NCBI GenBank assembly: GCA_017440275.1
Contig: JAFSHN010000030.1
Coordinates: forward strand, 1-45,023
Direction of reading: 5' to 3'
Source: Bacillota bacterium
Lineage (GTDB): Bacteria; Bacillota; Clostridia; Peptostreptococcales; Anaerovoracaceae
DNA length: 45,023 nucleotides
Within the stretch, counting starts at the first letter, position 1. Each line of letters begins with the position of its first letter. Shown piece after piece: positions 1 through 8,582 of the stretch. The position numbers were made by a program, and so were the translations under genes. Below the pieces are notes generated by a model that saw nothing but the letters and a program-made list of their open reading frames with translations, was not told where the DNA came from and searched no databases.

Positions 1-799
1 TTCCGGTTTCGACCCTGTAAGAAGAGAAATCGCAAGAGTAGCATTAGAAAAGCTGATTGTTGACGGAAGAATCCATCCGGCAAGAATCGAAGAAATGGTA
101 GAAAAGGCTGAAAGAGAAGTCAATGCTATCATCAAAGAAGAAGGTGAACAAGCTACCTTCGAAGTTGGAATTCACAACCTTCACCCAGAACTGGTTAAGC
201 TTCTTGGAAGACTTAAGTACAGAACTTCCTACGGACAGAATGTGCTGAAGCACTCTGTAGAAGTTGCTCACCTGGCAGGACTGATGGCAGGCGAATTAGG
301 TCTGGATATCAAGCTGGCTAAGAGAGCAGGTCTGCTGCACGATATTGGTAAGGCACTCGACCACGAAGTTGAAGGTACTCACGTAGATATCGGTATTGAT
401 GTACTTCGCAAGTACAAAGAATCCGAAGCTGTTATCAACGGTATGGCAGCTCACCACGGTGACTACGAACCAAAGAGCATGGAAGCAGTTTTAATCGCTG
501 CAGCCGACGCTCTTTCCGCAGCAAGACCGGGTGCAAGAAGAGAAACTCTGGATGCATATATCAAGAGACTTGAAAAACTTGAAGAAATTGCAAATACTAC
601 ACCTGGAGTTGAAAAATCCTTTGCTATTCAGGCAGGCCGTGAAATCAGAATCATCGCTAAACCTGAAGATGTTAATGACGAAGAAATCGTTTTCCTGGCG
701 CGAGAAATCTCCAAGAAAATCGAATCCGAACTGGAATATCCGGGACAGATTAAAGTTAATGTCGTTAGAGAGACAAGAGCAATCGATTACGCAAAATAA
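1..799 (+). CDS. rny: Ribonuclease Y, C-terminal part (gene truncated by window edge)
   Basis: This is the 3' end of the gene for RNase Y, the membrane-tethered endoribonuclease that starts mRNA decay in Firmicutes. The reading frame is open from base 2, so the gene begins outside the window; an ATG at 95 is internal. The first residues read [11 protein letters not shown] and [12 protein letters not shown], a signature between the KH and HD domains of RNase Y. The HD metal-dependent phosphohydrolase domain follows, with conserved [11 protein letters not shown] and the HD pair in [12 protein letters not shown]. The C-terminal part ([23 protein letters not shown]) is also typical, and the protein ends in ...DYAK as expected. 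The N-terminal membrane helix and coiled coil lie outside. An intrinsic terminator follows directly, so the gene ends its transcription unit here. Identity is very secure. Confidence 0.96.
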   Translation, partial: SGFDPVRREIARVALEKLIVDGRIHPARIEEMVEKAEREVNAIIKEEGEQATFEVGIHNLHPELVKLLGRLKYRTSYGQNVLKHSVEVAHLAGLMAGELGLDIKLAKRAGLLHDIGKALDHEVEGTHVDIGIDVLRKYKESEAVINGMAAHHGDYEPKSMEAVLIAAADALSAARPGARRETLDAYIKRLEKLEEIANTTPGVEKSFAIQAGREIRIIAKPEDVNDEEIVFLAREISKKIESELEYPGQIKVNVVRETRAIDYAK

Positions 800-810
800 A
801 AGAATTTGCT

Positions 811-844
811 GAGGAGCTCCTTTGAAAAAAGGAGTTCCTTTTTT
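811..844 (+). terminator. Intrinsic terminator after rny
   Basis: The inverted repeat GGAGCTCCTT / AAGGAGTTCC (813-822 with 829-838, one G-U pair) is followed by TTTTTT. It lies 12 bases after the rny stop and 25 bases before the next start codon. Confidence 0.85.
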
Positions 845-868
845 AAGGTTTAGCCTATGGAGGATTTA

Positions 869-2239
869 ATGGGACAGACTTTGAACGATTTTGACAGCAA
901 GTATTTTAACAGACAAATGATTAAAATCACTATTCCCGTAATGCTGCAGCAGATGGTAAGCGTATGCCTCAATCTGGTGGACACTATTATGGTAGGGAAA
1001 ATAAGTGAAGATGCGTTGGCGGCGGTAGGTGCGGCCAACCAGATATATTATATTTACAGCGTTGTTGCTTATGGTATCTTCAGCGGTGCTGCTGTATATG
1101 CAGTGCAGTTCTGGGGAATCAGGGATTTAGTTAAACTTCGCAAAATCCTGGGCATTGACTATATGGTCTGCATAGCAGTAACGGTGCCTACTATTATGCT
1201 GGCACTTTTCTTCGGACCTCAGCTTATAGACTTGTTTACAGAGTCTCAGGCTGTAATAAATTATGGAGTTGACTATCTAAGCATAGCTTGCTTTTCGTAC
1301 TTGTTCAGCGGATTATCCTTTGTTATAACATATAATTCAAGGTCTGTGGCCATACTCAAGGTACCGACCACCATCAGCTGTATTGCGGTGGCACTGAATA
1401 TTGTGCTGAATTATGTACTGATTTACGGTAAATTTGGATTTCCTGAAATGGGAGTACGTGGTGCAGCTACAGCTACACTCATTGCTAGATTCTGCGAAAT
1501 GGCAGCGATGCTTTCGTACATTTATATTTTTTCCAAGGAACATCCGCTTAAGGCGAAACTTTCCGAAATGATAACAGTTGAAAAAGAACTCTTTATCAAC
1601 GTAATGAAAACCGCATGGCCGGTAATCTGTAATGAAGGCCTTTGGGCAGTTTCAAATGCTATAGTCTTTGCAATTTACGGAGTTATCAGTGCAGCGGCTC
1701 TTGCAATCGTTCAGATTGCTCAGACAGTTACAGAAGTGTTCCAGACTTTATATACAGGTATGGGCAATGCATCTACGGTGCTTATAGGGCAGGCTTTGGG
1801 ACAAGGAAACAAAGATTTGGCATATACATATGCTATCAAAGTCTTTAAACTGACCTTTTACTTCAATCTGGTAACTATGTCACTTTTAGCAATATCCATA
1901 GTACCTATGGCAAAAATCTATGACTTTAATCCGGAGACAACGGATTTATTGATAAAATCCCTGCTGGTGTTCACAGTGGCACAGCTGCCTAAAATGTTCG
2001 TATATGTGCAGGTTTGTGGTATTCTCAGAGCAGGTGGCGATACTATGTATTGCCTGGTTCTTGAAGTTATATTTAACTTCTGTATGCAGGTTGCGCTTGC
2101 TTACCTGGCTGTAATTGTATTGGACTTACCGCTTCAGTGGGCTATTGCAGTTGTAATGCTGGCAGAAGTAAGTAAAGCAATTGTGTGCTTCTACCGTGTA
2201 GTAAGCAGAAAATGGATGAATGTATTTACGGGAAGATAA
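869..2239 (+). CDS. MATE family multidrug/Na+ antiporter
   Basis: Polytopic membrane protein of 456 residues, the usual size for the MATE family, which exports cationic compounds or metabolites in exchange for Na+ or H+. Twelve hydrophobic segments can be picked out. Family features include an N-terminal block ending QQMVSVCLNLVDTIMVGKIS, a GAANQI loop, and the mid-protein GMGNASTVLIGQALGQGN segment that is typical of the second MATE repeat. I place the start at the ATG at 869, because GGAGG at 859-863 lies 5 bases upstream. The earlier in-frame ATG at 857 overlaps this ribosome binding site and has none of its own. The gene is followed within 2 bases by the cysteine desulfurase, so the two are co-transcribed. 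The substrate cannot be told from sequence. Confidence 0.92.
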   Translation: MGQTLNDFDSKYFNRQMIKITIPVMLQQMVSVCLNLVDTIMVGKISEDALAAVGAANQIYYIYSVVAYGIFSGAAVYAVQFWGIRDLVKLRKILGIDYMVCIAVTVPTIMLALFFGPQLIDLFTESQAVINYGVDYLSIACFSYLFSGLSFVITYNSRSVAILKVPTTISCIAVALNIVLNYVLIYGKFGFPEMGVRGAATATLIARFCEMAAMLSYIYIFSKEHPLKAKLSEMITVEKELFINVMKTAWPVICNEGLWAVSNAIVFAIYGVISAAALAIVQIAQTVTEVFQTLYTGMGNASTVLIGQALGQGNKDLAYTYAIKVFKLTFYFNLVTMSLLAISIVPMAKIYDFNPETTDLLIKSLLVFTVAQLPKMFVYVQVCGILRAGGDTMYCLVLEVIFNFCMQVALAYLAVIVLDLPLQWAIAVVMLAEVSKAIVCFYRVVSRKWMNVFTGR

Positions 2240-2241
2240 AA

Positions 2242-3402
2242 ATGTTTGTATATTTAGATAACAGTGCGACAACTAAACCATATAATGAGACCGTAGAGGT
2301 GATGACAAAGGTTTTGACTGAAGACTTCGGCAACCCGTCTTCTTTACATACCCTCGGCATAGCTGCCGAAAAATATGTAAGAGGTGCACGTAAGACTTTT
2401 GCTCAGAGTCTTGGCGCAAGTGAAGAAGAAGTGTATTTCACATCCTGCGGAACGGAGTCTGATAATACGGCTCTTATGGGTGTAGCTCAGGCCAGACGCC
2501 GCAGCGGAAACAAAATAATAACAACAGCAGTTGAACACCCTGCAATACTGGAACCGGCTAAAAGACTTGAATCTATGGGTTTTGAAGTGGAATATATCGG
2601 TGTGGATAAACAATGTCACCTGGATATGGAACAACTCAAATCGGCTATTACCGATGATACTGTTTTAATATCCGTAATGGCTGTAAATAACGAAACAGGA
2701 ACAATAATGCCTGTTGAAGAAATCGTTAAGCTGAGAGATTCGCTTAATAAGAATGCACTTATTCACACTGACGCAGTTCAGGCATATGGTAAAATTCCAA
2801 TGGATCTGAGAGGTGGCTTCAAAGGAGTGGATTTGTTGTCAGTCAGCGGTCACAAAATACATGGACCAAAGGGCATCGGCGGTCTCTATATAAAGAAGGG
2901 CCTTAACGTGACACCGTTTATAATCGGCGGTGGTCAGGAAAAGCATTTCCGTTCAGGGACAGAAAATACTGCGGGAATCGCAGGATTCGGCAAAGCCATT
3001 GAAATTTCAAACAATAATTTTGAACATCGTATAAAGGCGATGAGTGAAGCAAAAGATTTTTTAGCCAACGGACTTAAAGCTGAACTGAAGGATATTATAT
3101 TTAATACACCTGAAGATTCTGCCGTTTCTGTGCTTAATGTTTCCTTTATGGGAACGAGAGGAGAAGTGCTGCTGCATACACTTGAGCAGGACGGAATCTT
3201 CATTTCAACAGGCTCCGCGTGTTCTTCCAACAAGAAAGGACAGAGCCACGTACTTGGTGCGATGGGACTAAAACCTAAAGAAATCGAAGGCGCAATCCGT
3301 TTCAGTTTCAGTGAGTTTAATACTATAGAAGAAATGGAATATGTTCTCGAAAAAGTAAAAAAAGCTGTGACCAGATTCAGAAAACTGGGAAGCTTCAGAT
3401 AA
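2242..3402 (+). CDS. Cysteine desulfurase (NifS/IscS family), probable sulfur donor for ThiI
   Basis: PLP enzyme of about 386 residues that takes sulfur from L-cysteine as an enzyme-bound persulfide. The protein starts with the classic VYLDNSATTKPY. The PLP-binding lysine lies in SVSGHKIHGPKGIGG, and the catalytic cysteine lies in STGSACSSNKKG in an extended loop. I prefer the ATG at 2242, which starts exactly at the family N-terminus; an in-frame ATG at 2185 would overlap the MATE gene by 55 bases and add residues foreign to the family. thiI begins 12 bases downstream, and this pairing is known from Bacillus, where a dedicated desulfurase feeds ThiI for tRNA 4-thiouridine. A general role in Fe-S assembly cannot be excluded, but no IscU-type scaffold is adjacent. 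Confidence 0.93.
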   Translation: MFVYLDNSATTKPYNETVEVMTKVLTEDFGNPSSLHTLGIAAEKYVRGARKTFAQSLGASEEEVYFTSCGTESDNTALMGVAQARRRSGNKIITTAVEHPAILEPAKRLESMGFEVEYIGVDKQCHLDMEQLKSAITDDTVLISVMAVNNETGTIMPVEEIVKLRDSLNKNALIHTDAVQAYGKIPMDLRGGFKGVDLLSVSGHKIHGPKGIGGLYIKKGLNVTPFIIGGGQEKHFRSGTENTAGIAGFGKAIEISNNNFEHRIKAMSEAKDFLANGLKAELKDIIFNTPEDSAVSVLNVSFMGTRGEVLLHTLEQDGIFISTGSACSSNKKGQSHVLGAMGLKPKEIEGAIRFSFSEFNTIEEMEYVLEKVKKAVTRFRKLGSFR

Positions 3403-3414
3403 AAGGAGAAGAAA

Positions 3415-4599
3415 ATGAACGAACAGAATATCCTCATCGTAAGATGCGGTGAAGTTGCTCTCAAAGGAATGAACAAGCCTTATTTTGAAAAGATGCTGCA
3501 GGATAGAATCCGCCGCAATCTTAAAGACTTTAAGGGTGTTGACGTAAAGCGCCAGGAAGGTCTGATTTTCGTAAGAGCAGATAAAGAATTAGATATAGAC
3601 ACAATCATCAAGCAGACTGCTAAGGTTTTCGGGGTAGCTTCAATCAGCAAGGCGGTAGAAGCTGAATCTGAATTGAATTCAATCGGTGCAGCTGCAGTAG
3701 AATATATGAATGGGCTTATTGAAAAGCGCGGTGTTAAGACTTTTAAGGTCGAAGGAAAGCGTGCTGACAAAACTTTCCCGGTAAAGTCTCCTGAAATCGG
3801 CAGAATCATAGGTGCAAAAGTACTGGTAGGCTGCAAGGTGCTCAAGGTAGACGTGCACAATCCTGACGTACTCCTTCATGTAGATGTGCGTTCCGACAGA
3901 ACATATATATATGAAGGCAAGGTTGCAGGCTTCGGCGGACTGCCTCTGGGAACTAACGGCAAGGGTCTTGTACTTCTGTCAGGCGGTATCGACAGCCCTG
4001 TAGCTGCATGGATGATGGCAAAACGAGGTATGATGATTGAAGCGATGCATTTCCACTCATACCCATACACAAGCCCTCGTGCTCAGGAAAAGGTAGAAGA
4101 TTTGGCACGTATTTTAGCTGAATACTGCGGTCGCTTCAAAATGCACGTTATCAACCTGCTCCCTATTCAGGAGGCAATCGTTGAAAACTGTCCTGAAGAA
4201 GAAACGACAATTTTAGTTCGTCGTTTTATGATGAGAATTGCAGAAAGAATCGCAAAGGATAACGACTGTATGATGCTCATCACAGGTGAAAATTTAGGAC
4301 AGGTAGCAAGTCAGACAGCAGAATCTCTTGTCGTAACCGATGCATCTGTTTCTATGCCGGTAATGAGACCGCTTATAGCAATGGATAAGGTAGACATTAT
4401 GGACAAAGCTCAGGAAATCGGAACTTATGAAACTTCAATTCTTCCTTACGAAGATTGCTGCACAGTGTTCCTTCCTAAGCATCCTACAACAAAGCCTCGC
4501 CTCGAAAAGATTCTTGAATCTGAAAGCAAGCTGGACTGCGAAGCCTTAATAGAAGCGGCTGTTGCGTCTCAGGAAATCGTAAATATAAGAGTGGAATAA
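3415..4599 (+). CDS. thiI: tRNA 4-thiouridine synthase ThiI
   Basis: Protein of 394 residues that adenylates and thiolates uridine 8 of tRNA and may also supply sulfur for thiamine. An N-terminal ferredoxin-like region and THUMP domain (about residues 60-165) precede the PP-loop ATPase motif SGGIDSPVAAWMMAKRG near residue 185. The conserved segments MHFHSYPYTS and TGENLGQVASQT follow. The protein ends soon after the CCTVFLPKHP segment, so it has no C-terminal rhodanese domain. This is normal for the Firmicute form, which depends on a separate cysteine desulfurase such as the one encoded just upstream. AAAGGAGAAG lies 6 bases upstream of the ATG. A strong terminator closes the operon. Confidence 0.96.
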   Translation: MNEQNILIVRCGEVALKGMNKPYFEKMLQDRIRRNLKDFKGVDVKRQEGLIFVRADKELDIDTIIKQTAKVFGVASISKAVEAESELNSIGAAAVEYMNGLIEKRGVKTFKVEGKRADKTFPVKSPEIGRIIGAKVLVGCKVLKVDVHNPDVLLHVDVRSDRTYIYEGKVAGFGGLPLGTNGKGLVLLSGGIDSPVAAWMMAKRGMMIEAMHFHSYPYTSPRAQEKVEDLARILAEYCGRFKMHVINLLPIQEAIVENCPEEETTILVRRFMMRIAERIAKDNDCMMLITGENLGQVASQTAESLVVTDASVSMPVMRPLIAMDKVDIMDKAQEIGTYETSILPYEDCCTVFLPKHPTTKPRLEKILESESKLDCEALIEAAVASQEIVNIRVE

Positions 4600-4605
4600 T
4601 AATCA

Positions 4606-4638
4606 AAAATACGGTGAAAAAATTCGCCGTATTTTTTT
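4606..4638 (+). terminator. Intrinsic terminator after thiI
   Basis: Stem AATACGGTGAA / TTCGCCGTATT with an AAAA loop and a following T7 run, starting 10 bases after the thiI stop. The stem has a single G-U pair. Confidence 0.92.
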
Positions 4639-4647
4639 ATTTTTGTG

Positions 4648-4676
4648 TTGACAAATAAGAAAAGACATAGTAATAT
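4648..4676 (+). promoter_or_regulatory. Sigma-A promoter of the PerR-like/flavoprotein unit
   Basis: Perfect -35 box TTGACA (4648-4653), a 17-base spacer and -10 box TAATAT (4671-4676). Transcription would start near 4683, directly before the inverted repeat at 4688-4702. Confidence 0.88.
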
Positions 4677-4687
4677 AACATCAAGAA

Positions 4688-4702
4688 TAGGAATTATTCC
4701 TA
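4688..4702. promoter_or_regulatory. Probable Fur/PerR-type operator (7-1-7 inverted repeat)
   Basis: TAGGAATTATTCCTA is a perfect 7-1-7 palindrome. Its centre AATnATT matches the core of Fur and Per boxes (Per consensus TTATAATnATTATAA), while the flanking GG/CC differ. It sits just past the predicted transcription start of the regulator gene, the expected place for autorepression. That the downstream regulator binds here is inference. Confidence 0.72.
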
Positions 4703-4723
4703 AAATAAAGGAGGGTGATGAAC

Positions 4724-5095
4724 ATGACCAAGCAGAGAAAACTGGTCCTCGATATTGTTGAGAACTCTTGCAATCACCTGACAGCAGAAGAAGTTTTCTT
4801 CAAGGCTAAAGAGGAAATGCCTAACATAGCACTTGGAACCGTTTACAGAAATCTGAATATTCTTGTAGACGAGGGGCTTTTGAGAAGACTTACTATAGCA
4901 GGTCACCCTGATAGATTCGATAATACAAGAATTGAGCACGAACACTTGATATGTAAAAACTGTGGCAAGCTCAGTGACTTCAGAATTGAAGGAATCAAAG
5001 AGAAACTCAAAGAAGCTTCTCAGGAGAATGTTCAAAGTTATGAACTTAATGCGTATTATATATGCGAAGACTGTTGTAATCAGGAGGTAATGTAA
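4724..5095 (+). CDS. Fur-family transcriptional repressor, PerR-like
   Basis: Metal-dependent repressor of 123 residues. An N-terminal winged helix (LTAEEVFFKAKE, ALGTVYRNLNILVDEG) is followed by the dimerisation/metal domain. RFD followed by HEH (in HPDRFDNTRIEHEH) matches the PerR regulatory metal-site pattern RFD...HxH rather than a typical Fur HHDH motif. The cysteine pairs CKNC and CEDC make the structural zinc site. Three possible starts are stacked: GTG 4715, ATG 4718 and ATG 4724. AAAGGAGG at 4707-4714 gives a 9-base spacing only to 4724, which also yields the usual N-terminus TKQRKLVL. The stop overlaps the next start (TAATG). The flavin reductase-rubredoxin and rubrerythrin genes downstream support a peroxide/oxygen sensor role. 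Confidence 0.9.
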   Translation: MTKQRKLVLDIVENSCNHLTAEEVFFKAKEEMPNIALGTVYRNLNILVDEGLLRRLTIAGHPDRFDNTRIEHEHLICKNCGKLSDFRIEGIKEKLKEASQENVQSYELNAYYICEDCCNQEVM

Positions 5096-5703
5096 TGGGT
5101 GCAAACGCAATGTTCAACATAAGCTATGGGCTTTATGTACTGACAGCGAAGGATGTCGAAAAGGATAATGGTTGTATCGTCAATACTCTGCAGCAGGTAA
5201 CAACAACACCTAATGCGGTTTCAGTAACAGTAAACAAGCAGAATCATACTCACGATATGATTTTAAAGACCGGTAAGTTTACAGTGTCCCTTTTATCAAC
5301 AGATGCGGACTTCGAAATTTTCAAGCACTTTGGTTTCCAAAGCGGCAGAGATGTTGACAAGTTTGCAGACTTTGAAAAGGCGGCAAGAGGACAGAATGGT
5401 CTTTACTATATTACCGAAGTGACAAACGCGTATATATCTGCAGATGTGTTCCAGACTGTAGACCTTGGAACTCACACAATGTTTCTGGCGTATGTGACAG
5501 ATATGGATGTACTTTCTGAGGCACCATCGCTAACTTACGCATATTACCATCAGCATGTTAAACCTAAGCCTGAAGCACCTAAGAAGAGCGGTTACCGCTG
5601 CAAGATTTGCGGATATGTATACGAAGGCGAACCATTGCCTGAAGATTTTATCTGTCCGTGGTGTAAACATGGTGCAGAAGACTTTGAAAAAATTGAAATT
5701 TAA
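5095..5703 (+). CDS. Flavin reductase-rubredoxin fusion (high-molecular-weight rubredoxin, Hrb type)
   Basis: Protein of 202 residues with two parts. Residues 1 to about 155 are an FMN-binding flavin reductase-like domain (ISYGLYVLTA, NTLQQVTTTPNAVSVTV). Residues 160-202 form a rubredoxin with CKICGYVYEGE and CPWC as the four iron ligands. Such fusions in acetogens and clostridia pass electrons from NADH to oxygen- and peroxide-reducing enzymes such as flavodiiron proteins and rubrerythrin. The start overlaps the regulator stop by one base, and AGGAGG lies 7 bases upstream, so translation is probably coupled. The rubrerythrin gene follows 66 bases downstream and also has a promoter inside this gene's 3' end. 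The second half of the rubredoxin knuckle reads CPWCKHG instead of the commoner CPxCG; the ligands are intact. Confidence 0.9.
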   Translation: MGANAMFNISYGLYVLTAKDVEKDNGCIVNTLQQVTTTPNAVSVTVNKQNHTHDMILKTGKFTVSLLSTDADFEIFKHFGFQSGRDVDKFADFEKAARGQNGLYYITEVTNAYISADVFQTVDLGTHTMFLAYVTDMDVLSEAPSLTYAYYHQHVKPKPEAPKKSGYRCKICGYVYEGEPLPEDFICPWCKHGAEDFEKIEI

Positions 5704-5712
5704 TGTTATAAT
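5684..5712 (+). promoter_or_regulatory. Internal sigma-A promoter for rubrerythrin 1
   Basis: TTGAAA (5684-5689), 17-base spacer, TATAAT (5707-5712), plus a TG at the extended -10 position. The -35 box is within the last codons of the flavin reductase-rubredoxin gene. It would let rubrerythrin be expressed more strongly than the regulator operon. Confidence 0.8.
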
Positions 5713-5769
5713 ATAAACACAATTTCTAATTAAATAAAAAAAGAGAGAGTATTTAGGAGGAATTTAAAA

Positions 5770-6306
5770 ATGAAAGAATTAAAAGGAACTAAGACAGAAC
5801 AGAACTTATGGGCAGCATTCGCAGGCGAATCACAGGCTAGAAACAAGTACACTTACTTTGCAAGTGTAGCAAAGAAGGAAGGCTACGAACAGATCGCAGC
5901 TATTTTCCAGAAGACTGCTGATAATGAAAAAGAACATGCTAAGCTGTGGTTCAAGGCTCTTGGTGAATTAGGAGATACAGCACAGAACCTGCTGCACGCT
6001 GCAGAAGGCGAAAACTACGAATGGACTGATATGTATGCAACATTTGCAAAGGAAGCTAAGGAAGAAGGCTTCGACGCATTAGCATTCCAGTTCGCTGAAG
6101 TTGCTAAGATTGAAAAGGCTCACGAAGAAAGATATAGAGCTCTTCTGAACAACGTAGAAATGCAGAAAGTATTTGAAAAGGCTGAAGAAACTATGTGGGA
6201 ATGCAGAAACTGCGGTCACTTAGTAATCGGCAAGAAGGCTCCTGAAGTATGCCCAGTATGCGTACATCCACAGAGCTTCTTCGAAGTAAGAAAAGAAAAC
6301 TACTAA
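5770..6306 (+). CDS. rbr: Rubrerythrin 1
   Basis: Protein of 178 residues that reduces hydrogen peroxide to water with electrons from rubredoxin, a main defence of strict anaerobes. The ferritin-like diiron domain shows the repeated ExxH-type ligands: [32 protein letters not shown] and [12 protein letters not shown]. The C-terminal rubredoxin domain has CRNCGH and CPVC. AGGAGG lies 9 bases before the ATG. It has its own promoter and terminator but follows the PerR-like/Hrb pair, its probable regulator and electron donor. Codon choice is strongly restricted (AAG/AAA, GAA, GCT/GCA), as in the arc genes, which suggests high expression. A second, diverged copy is at 35490. Confidence 0.97.
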   Translation: MKELKGTKTEQNLWAAFAGESQARNKYTYFASVAKKEGYEQIAAIFQKTADNEKEHAKLWFKALGELGDTAQNLLHAAEGENYEWTDMYATFAKEAKEEGFDALAFQFAEVAKIEKAHEERYRALLNNVEMQKVFEKAEETMWECRNCGHLVIGKKAPEVCPVCVHPQSFFEVRKENY

Positions 6307-6322
6307 ATACAGCATACATAGG

Positions 6323-6352
6323 AAAGATGCCCATGCAAAGGGCATCTTTTTT
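6323..6352 (+). terminator. Intrinsic terminator after rubrerythrin 1
   Basis: Perfect 10-bp stem AAAGATGCCC / GGGCATCTTT around a 7-base loop, followed by more T residues. Confidence 0.92.
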
Positions 6353-6375
6353 ATTGTCATTTGACACCGCTTATG

Positions 6376-6405
6376 TTGACAATAGACCTTCTATCGTTGT
6401 AAACT
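6376..6405 (+). promoter_or_regulatory. Probable promoter of thrC
   Basis: TTGACA (6376-6381) and TAAACT (6400-6405), 18 bases apart. A second TTGACA at 6361 has no suitably spaced -10. Transcript start would be near 6412, leaving a leader too short for a riboswitch or T-box. Confidence 0.6.
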
Positions 6406-6438
6406 AAAATGGATTATTGTCAAAGGAGAAAAGGCAAA

Positions 6439-7947
6439 ATGAAATATGAAAGTACAAGAGGAAGCAAGAATTTACAGTCAAGTACAGCGGCTATCATCAG
6501 AGGCATCGCTGAAGATAAGGGGCTTTATGTACCTGCAGAGATTCCTGCACTTCCATTAACAGTAGAAGAGATGAAAGGAATGAGCTATCAGCAGATTGCA
6601 TTCGAAGTACTCCATTCCTATTTTGACGAATATACAGACGAAGAGATGGCGGCTTGCGTAAACGGCGCTTATGACAGCAAGTTTACTGCAGAAGAAGTTG
6701 CGCCTATCGTCAAGGCCGGAGATGCATGGTTCCTGGAACTCTATCACGGCAAAACCGCAGCATTCAAGGATATGGCACTTTCAATATTGCCATACCTTAT
6801 GACAACTGCATGTAAGAAGGAAGGCGAAGAAAACAAAATCTGTATTCTCACAGCAACTTCTGGTGACACAGGTAAAGCTGCTCTTGAAGGATTCGCAGAT
6901 GTACCGGGCACAGAAATCATCGTTTTCTATCCTCAAAACGGTGTGAGCCAGGTTCAGGAACGCCAGATGGTTTCTCAGGTTGGTGAAAACACTCACGTCT
7001 ATGCCATTAAGGGTAACTTCGACGATGCCCAGACCGGCGTTAAGAGAATTTTTGCCGACAACGAAATGGCGGCAAAATTAGCGGAAAGAGGCATCAAACT
7101 CAGCTCTGCCAACTCCATCAATATCGGCCGTCTCGTACCTCAGGTTGCATACTATGTTTACAGCTACGTTAAACTGGTTGAATCCGGTGATCTAAAGAAC
7201 GGTGAGCCTATGAACGTAGTAGTTCCTACAGGAAACTTTGGTAATATTCTGGCGGCTTATCTTGCCGGAAAGATGGGGATCCCAATGGGCAAATTTATCT
7301 GCGCTTCCAACGAAAACAAAGTTCTGACAGACTTTATCAAGACAGGCGTTTACGATGCGAGAAGAGATTTCCACCTGACCAATTCACCTTCAATGGATAT
7401 TCTTATCTCCAGTAATCTGGAAAGATTGATTTATCTGTTAGCAGGTCGTGACGGCGAAGCTGTTTCCGGCTGGATGGCATCTCTCGACGGTGAAAAGGTT
7501 TACGAAGTAACAGATTCCGTTAAAGAAGGACTCAAGGACTTCTACGGCGGTTTCTGCACTGAAGCTGAAACACTTGAAACAATTCAGGCTATGTGGAAAG
7601 ATAATGCATATCTGATGGATACTCACACAGCCGTTGCATACAAAGTTTACAAAGACTATGTAGCTGAAACAGGCGATAAAACGCCTACTGTAATTGCATC
7701 AACTGCATCAGCATATAAGTTCGCTGAAGCCGTTGCTAAGGCAATCGGCCTTGATGAAGGCAAAGTACGTGTTTTAGCAGGTGCTGCAGGCGAGGCTACA
7801 GGCTTTGACTATGTTAAAGCACTTGAAGCAGAAACAAAGGTGGCAGTACCTTACGGCCTTGCAGATCTGGAAGAAAGACCTGTTCTCCACACAGGAGTTT
7901 GTGCTGCAGACGCTATGGACGGTGCAGTATTGGAGGCACTTAAATAA
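6439..7947 (+). CDS. thrC: Threonine synthase
   Basis: PLP enzyme of 502 residues that converts O-phosphohomoserine to threonine. It belongs to the long (class II, yeast/E. coli-like) form, which starts with MKYESTRGSK. The PLP lysine is in HGKTAAFKDMALSILPYL, the substrate-binding segment is ATSGDTGKAALEGF, and QVAYYVYSY and PTGNFGNILAAYLAGKMG are conserved. I use the ATG at 6439, 10 bases after AAAGGAG. An upstream ATG at 6409 would add MDYCQRRKGK, which does not belong to the family and overlaps the ribosome binding site. The stop overlaps the start of the next gene by one base, so the DUF3267 protein is translationally coupled. Confidence 0.95.
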   Translation: MKYESTRGSKNLQSSTAAIIRGIAEDKGLYVPAEIPALPLTVEEMKGMSYQQIAFEVLHSYFDEYTDEEMAACVNGAYDSKFTAEEVAPIVKAGDAWFLELYHGKTAAFKDMALSILPYLMTTACKKEGEENKICILTATSGDTGKAALEGFADVPGTEIIVFYPQNGVSQVQERQMVSQVGENTHVYAIKGNFDDAQTGVKRIFADNEMAAKLAERGIKLSSANSINIGRLVPQVAYYVYSYVKLVESGDLKNGEPMNVVVPTGNFGNILAAYLAGKMGIPMGKFICASNENKVLTDFIKTGVYDARRDFHLTNSPSMDILISSNLERLIYLLAGRDGEAVSGWMASLDGEKVYEVTDSVKEGLKDFYGGFCTEAETLETIQAMWKDNAYLMDTHTAVAYKVYKDYVAETGDKTPTVIASTASAYKFAEAVAKAIGLDEGKVRVLAGAAGEATGFDYVKALEAETKVAVPYGLADLEERPVLHTGVCAADAMDGAVLEALK

Positions 7948-8561
7948 TGTTTACAAAAATCCCTTGCGCAGGCGAAAGCACAGCTTTCGCCTGTCAGTGT
8001 TTACCAAACGGATATGACCTCTATGAACGTATTGATTTAACAAAAGATAAGAAAACTTTCAACGCTATTATGATTTGGTCCGTGGCAGCACTGGTTGTGA
8101 TGATTGCAGCAGGGCTGCCGGAACATTCATTTCTGGCGGCTTTTGATATGCCAACAGAAAAAGTACTGATTTGTGTTGCTGCTATGGCAATCGGTCTTCT
8201 GGCTTACATCCTGCTTCATGAAGCGGTTCACGGAGTTTTCATCTGGTTTTTCACCGGTTCAAAACCCAGCTTCGGCTTCGACTTAAAAAGCGGTATGGCT
8301 TATGCCGGCAGTACATGGTTTTTCAAAAAGTGGCCTTATATTGTAATAGCTCTGGCTCCTGTTGTAATTTGGGGCATTGTACTTGCTGTTTTGTGCAGCA
8401 AAGCCGAAGAATGTTACTTCTGGTACATCTATGCTATTCAGATAATGAATATAACAGGCGCCGCAGGGGACCTATATGTGACCTATATGGTAAGCCGTAT
8501 GCCGAGTGAAGTCCTGGCTACTGACAGTGGAACGGCTATGAACTTTTATATGAAAAAATAA
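7947..8561 (+). CDS. DUF3267 family membrane protein with HExxH motif
   Basis: Protein of 204 residues with a soluble N-terminal stretch and four hydrophobic segments (about residues 45-62, 77-95, 130-150 and 155-175). HEAVHG in LLHEAVHGVFIWFF is an HExxH zinc-ligand motif, and GAAGDLYVTY contributes a second conserved GD motif. This arrangement is typical of DUF3267, a family regarded as putative membrane zincin metalloproteases with unknown substrate. Its ATG shares a base with the thrC stop (TAATG). No functional link to threonine synthesis is evident; coupling may simply set its level. Proteolytic activity is inferred only from the motif. Confidence 0.82.
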   Translation: MFTKIPCAGESTAFACQCLPNGYDLYERIDLTKDKKTFNAIMIWSVAALVVMIAAGLPEHSFLAAFDMPTEKVLICVAAMAIGLLAYILLHEAVHGVFIWFFTGSKPSFGFDLKSGMAYAGSTWFFKKWPYIVIALAPVVIWGIVLAVLCSKAEECYFWYIYAIQIMNITGAAGDLYVTYMVSRMPSEVLATDSGTAMNFYMKK

Positions 8562-8582
8562 TGAATATTCTGCAAAAAACAC

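Noticed and set aside
2934..3860. Long minus-strand frames opposite the cysteine desulfurase and thiI
   Set aside because: They are complementary to two secure genes and show no protein-family features.
6306..6438. Riboswitch or T-box leader for thrC
   Set aside because: The leader from the predicted transcript start is under 30 bases, too short for either, and no T-box sequence is visible.
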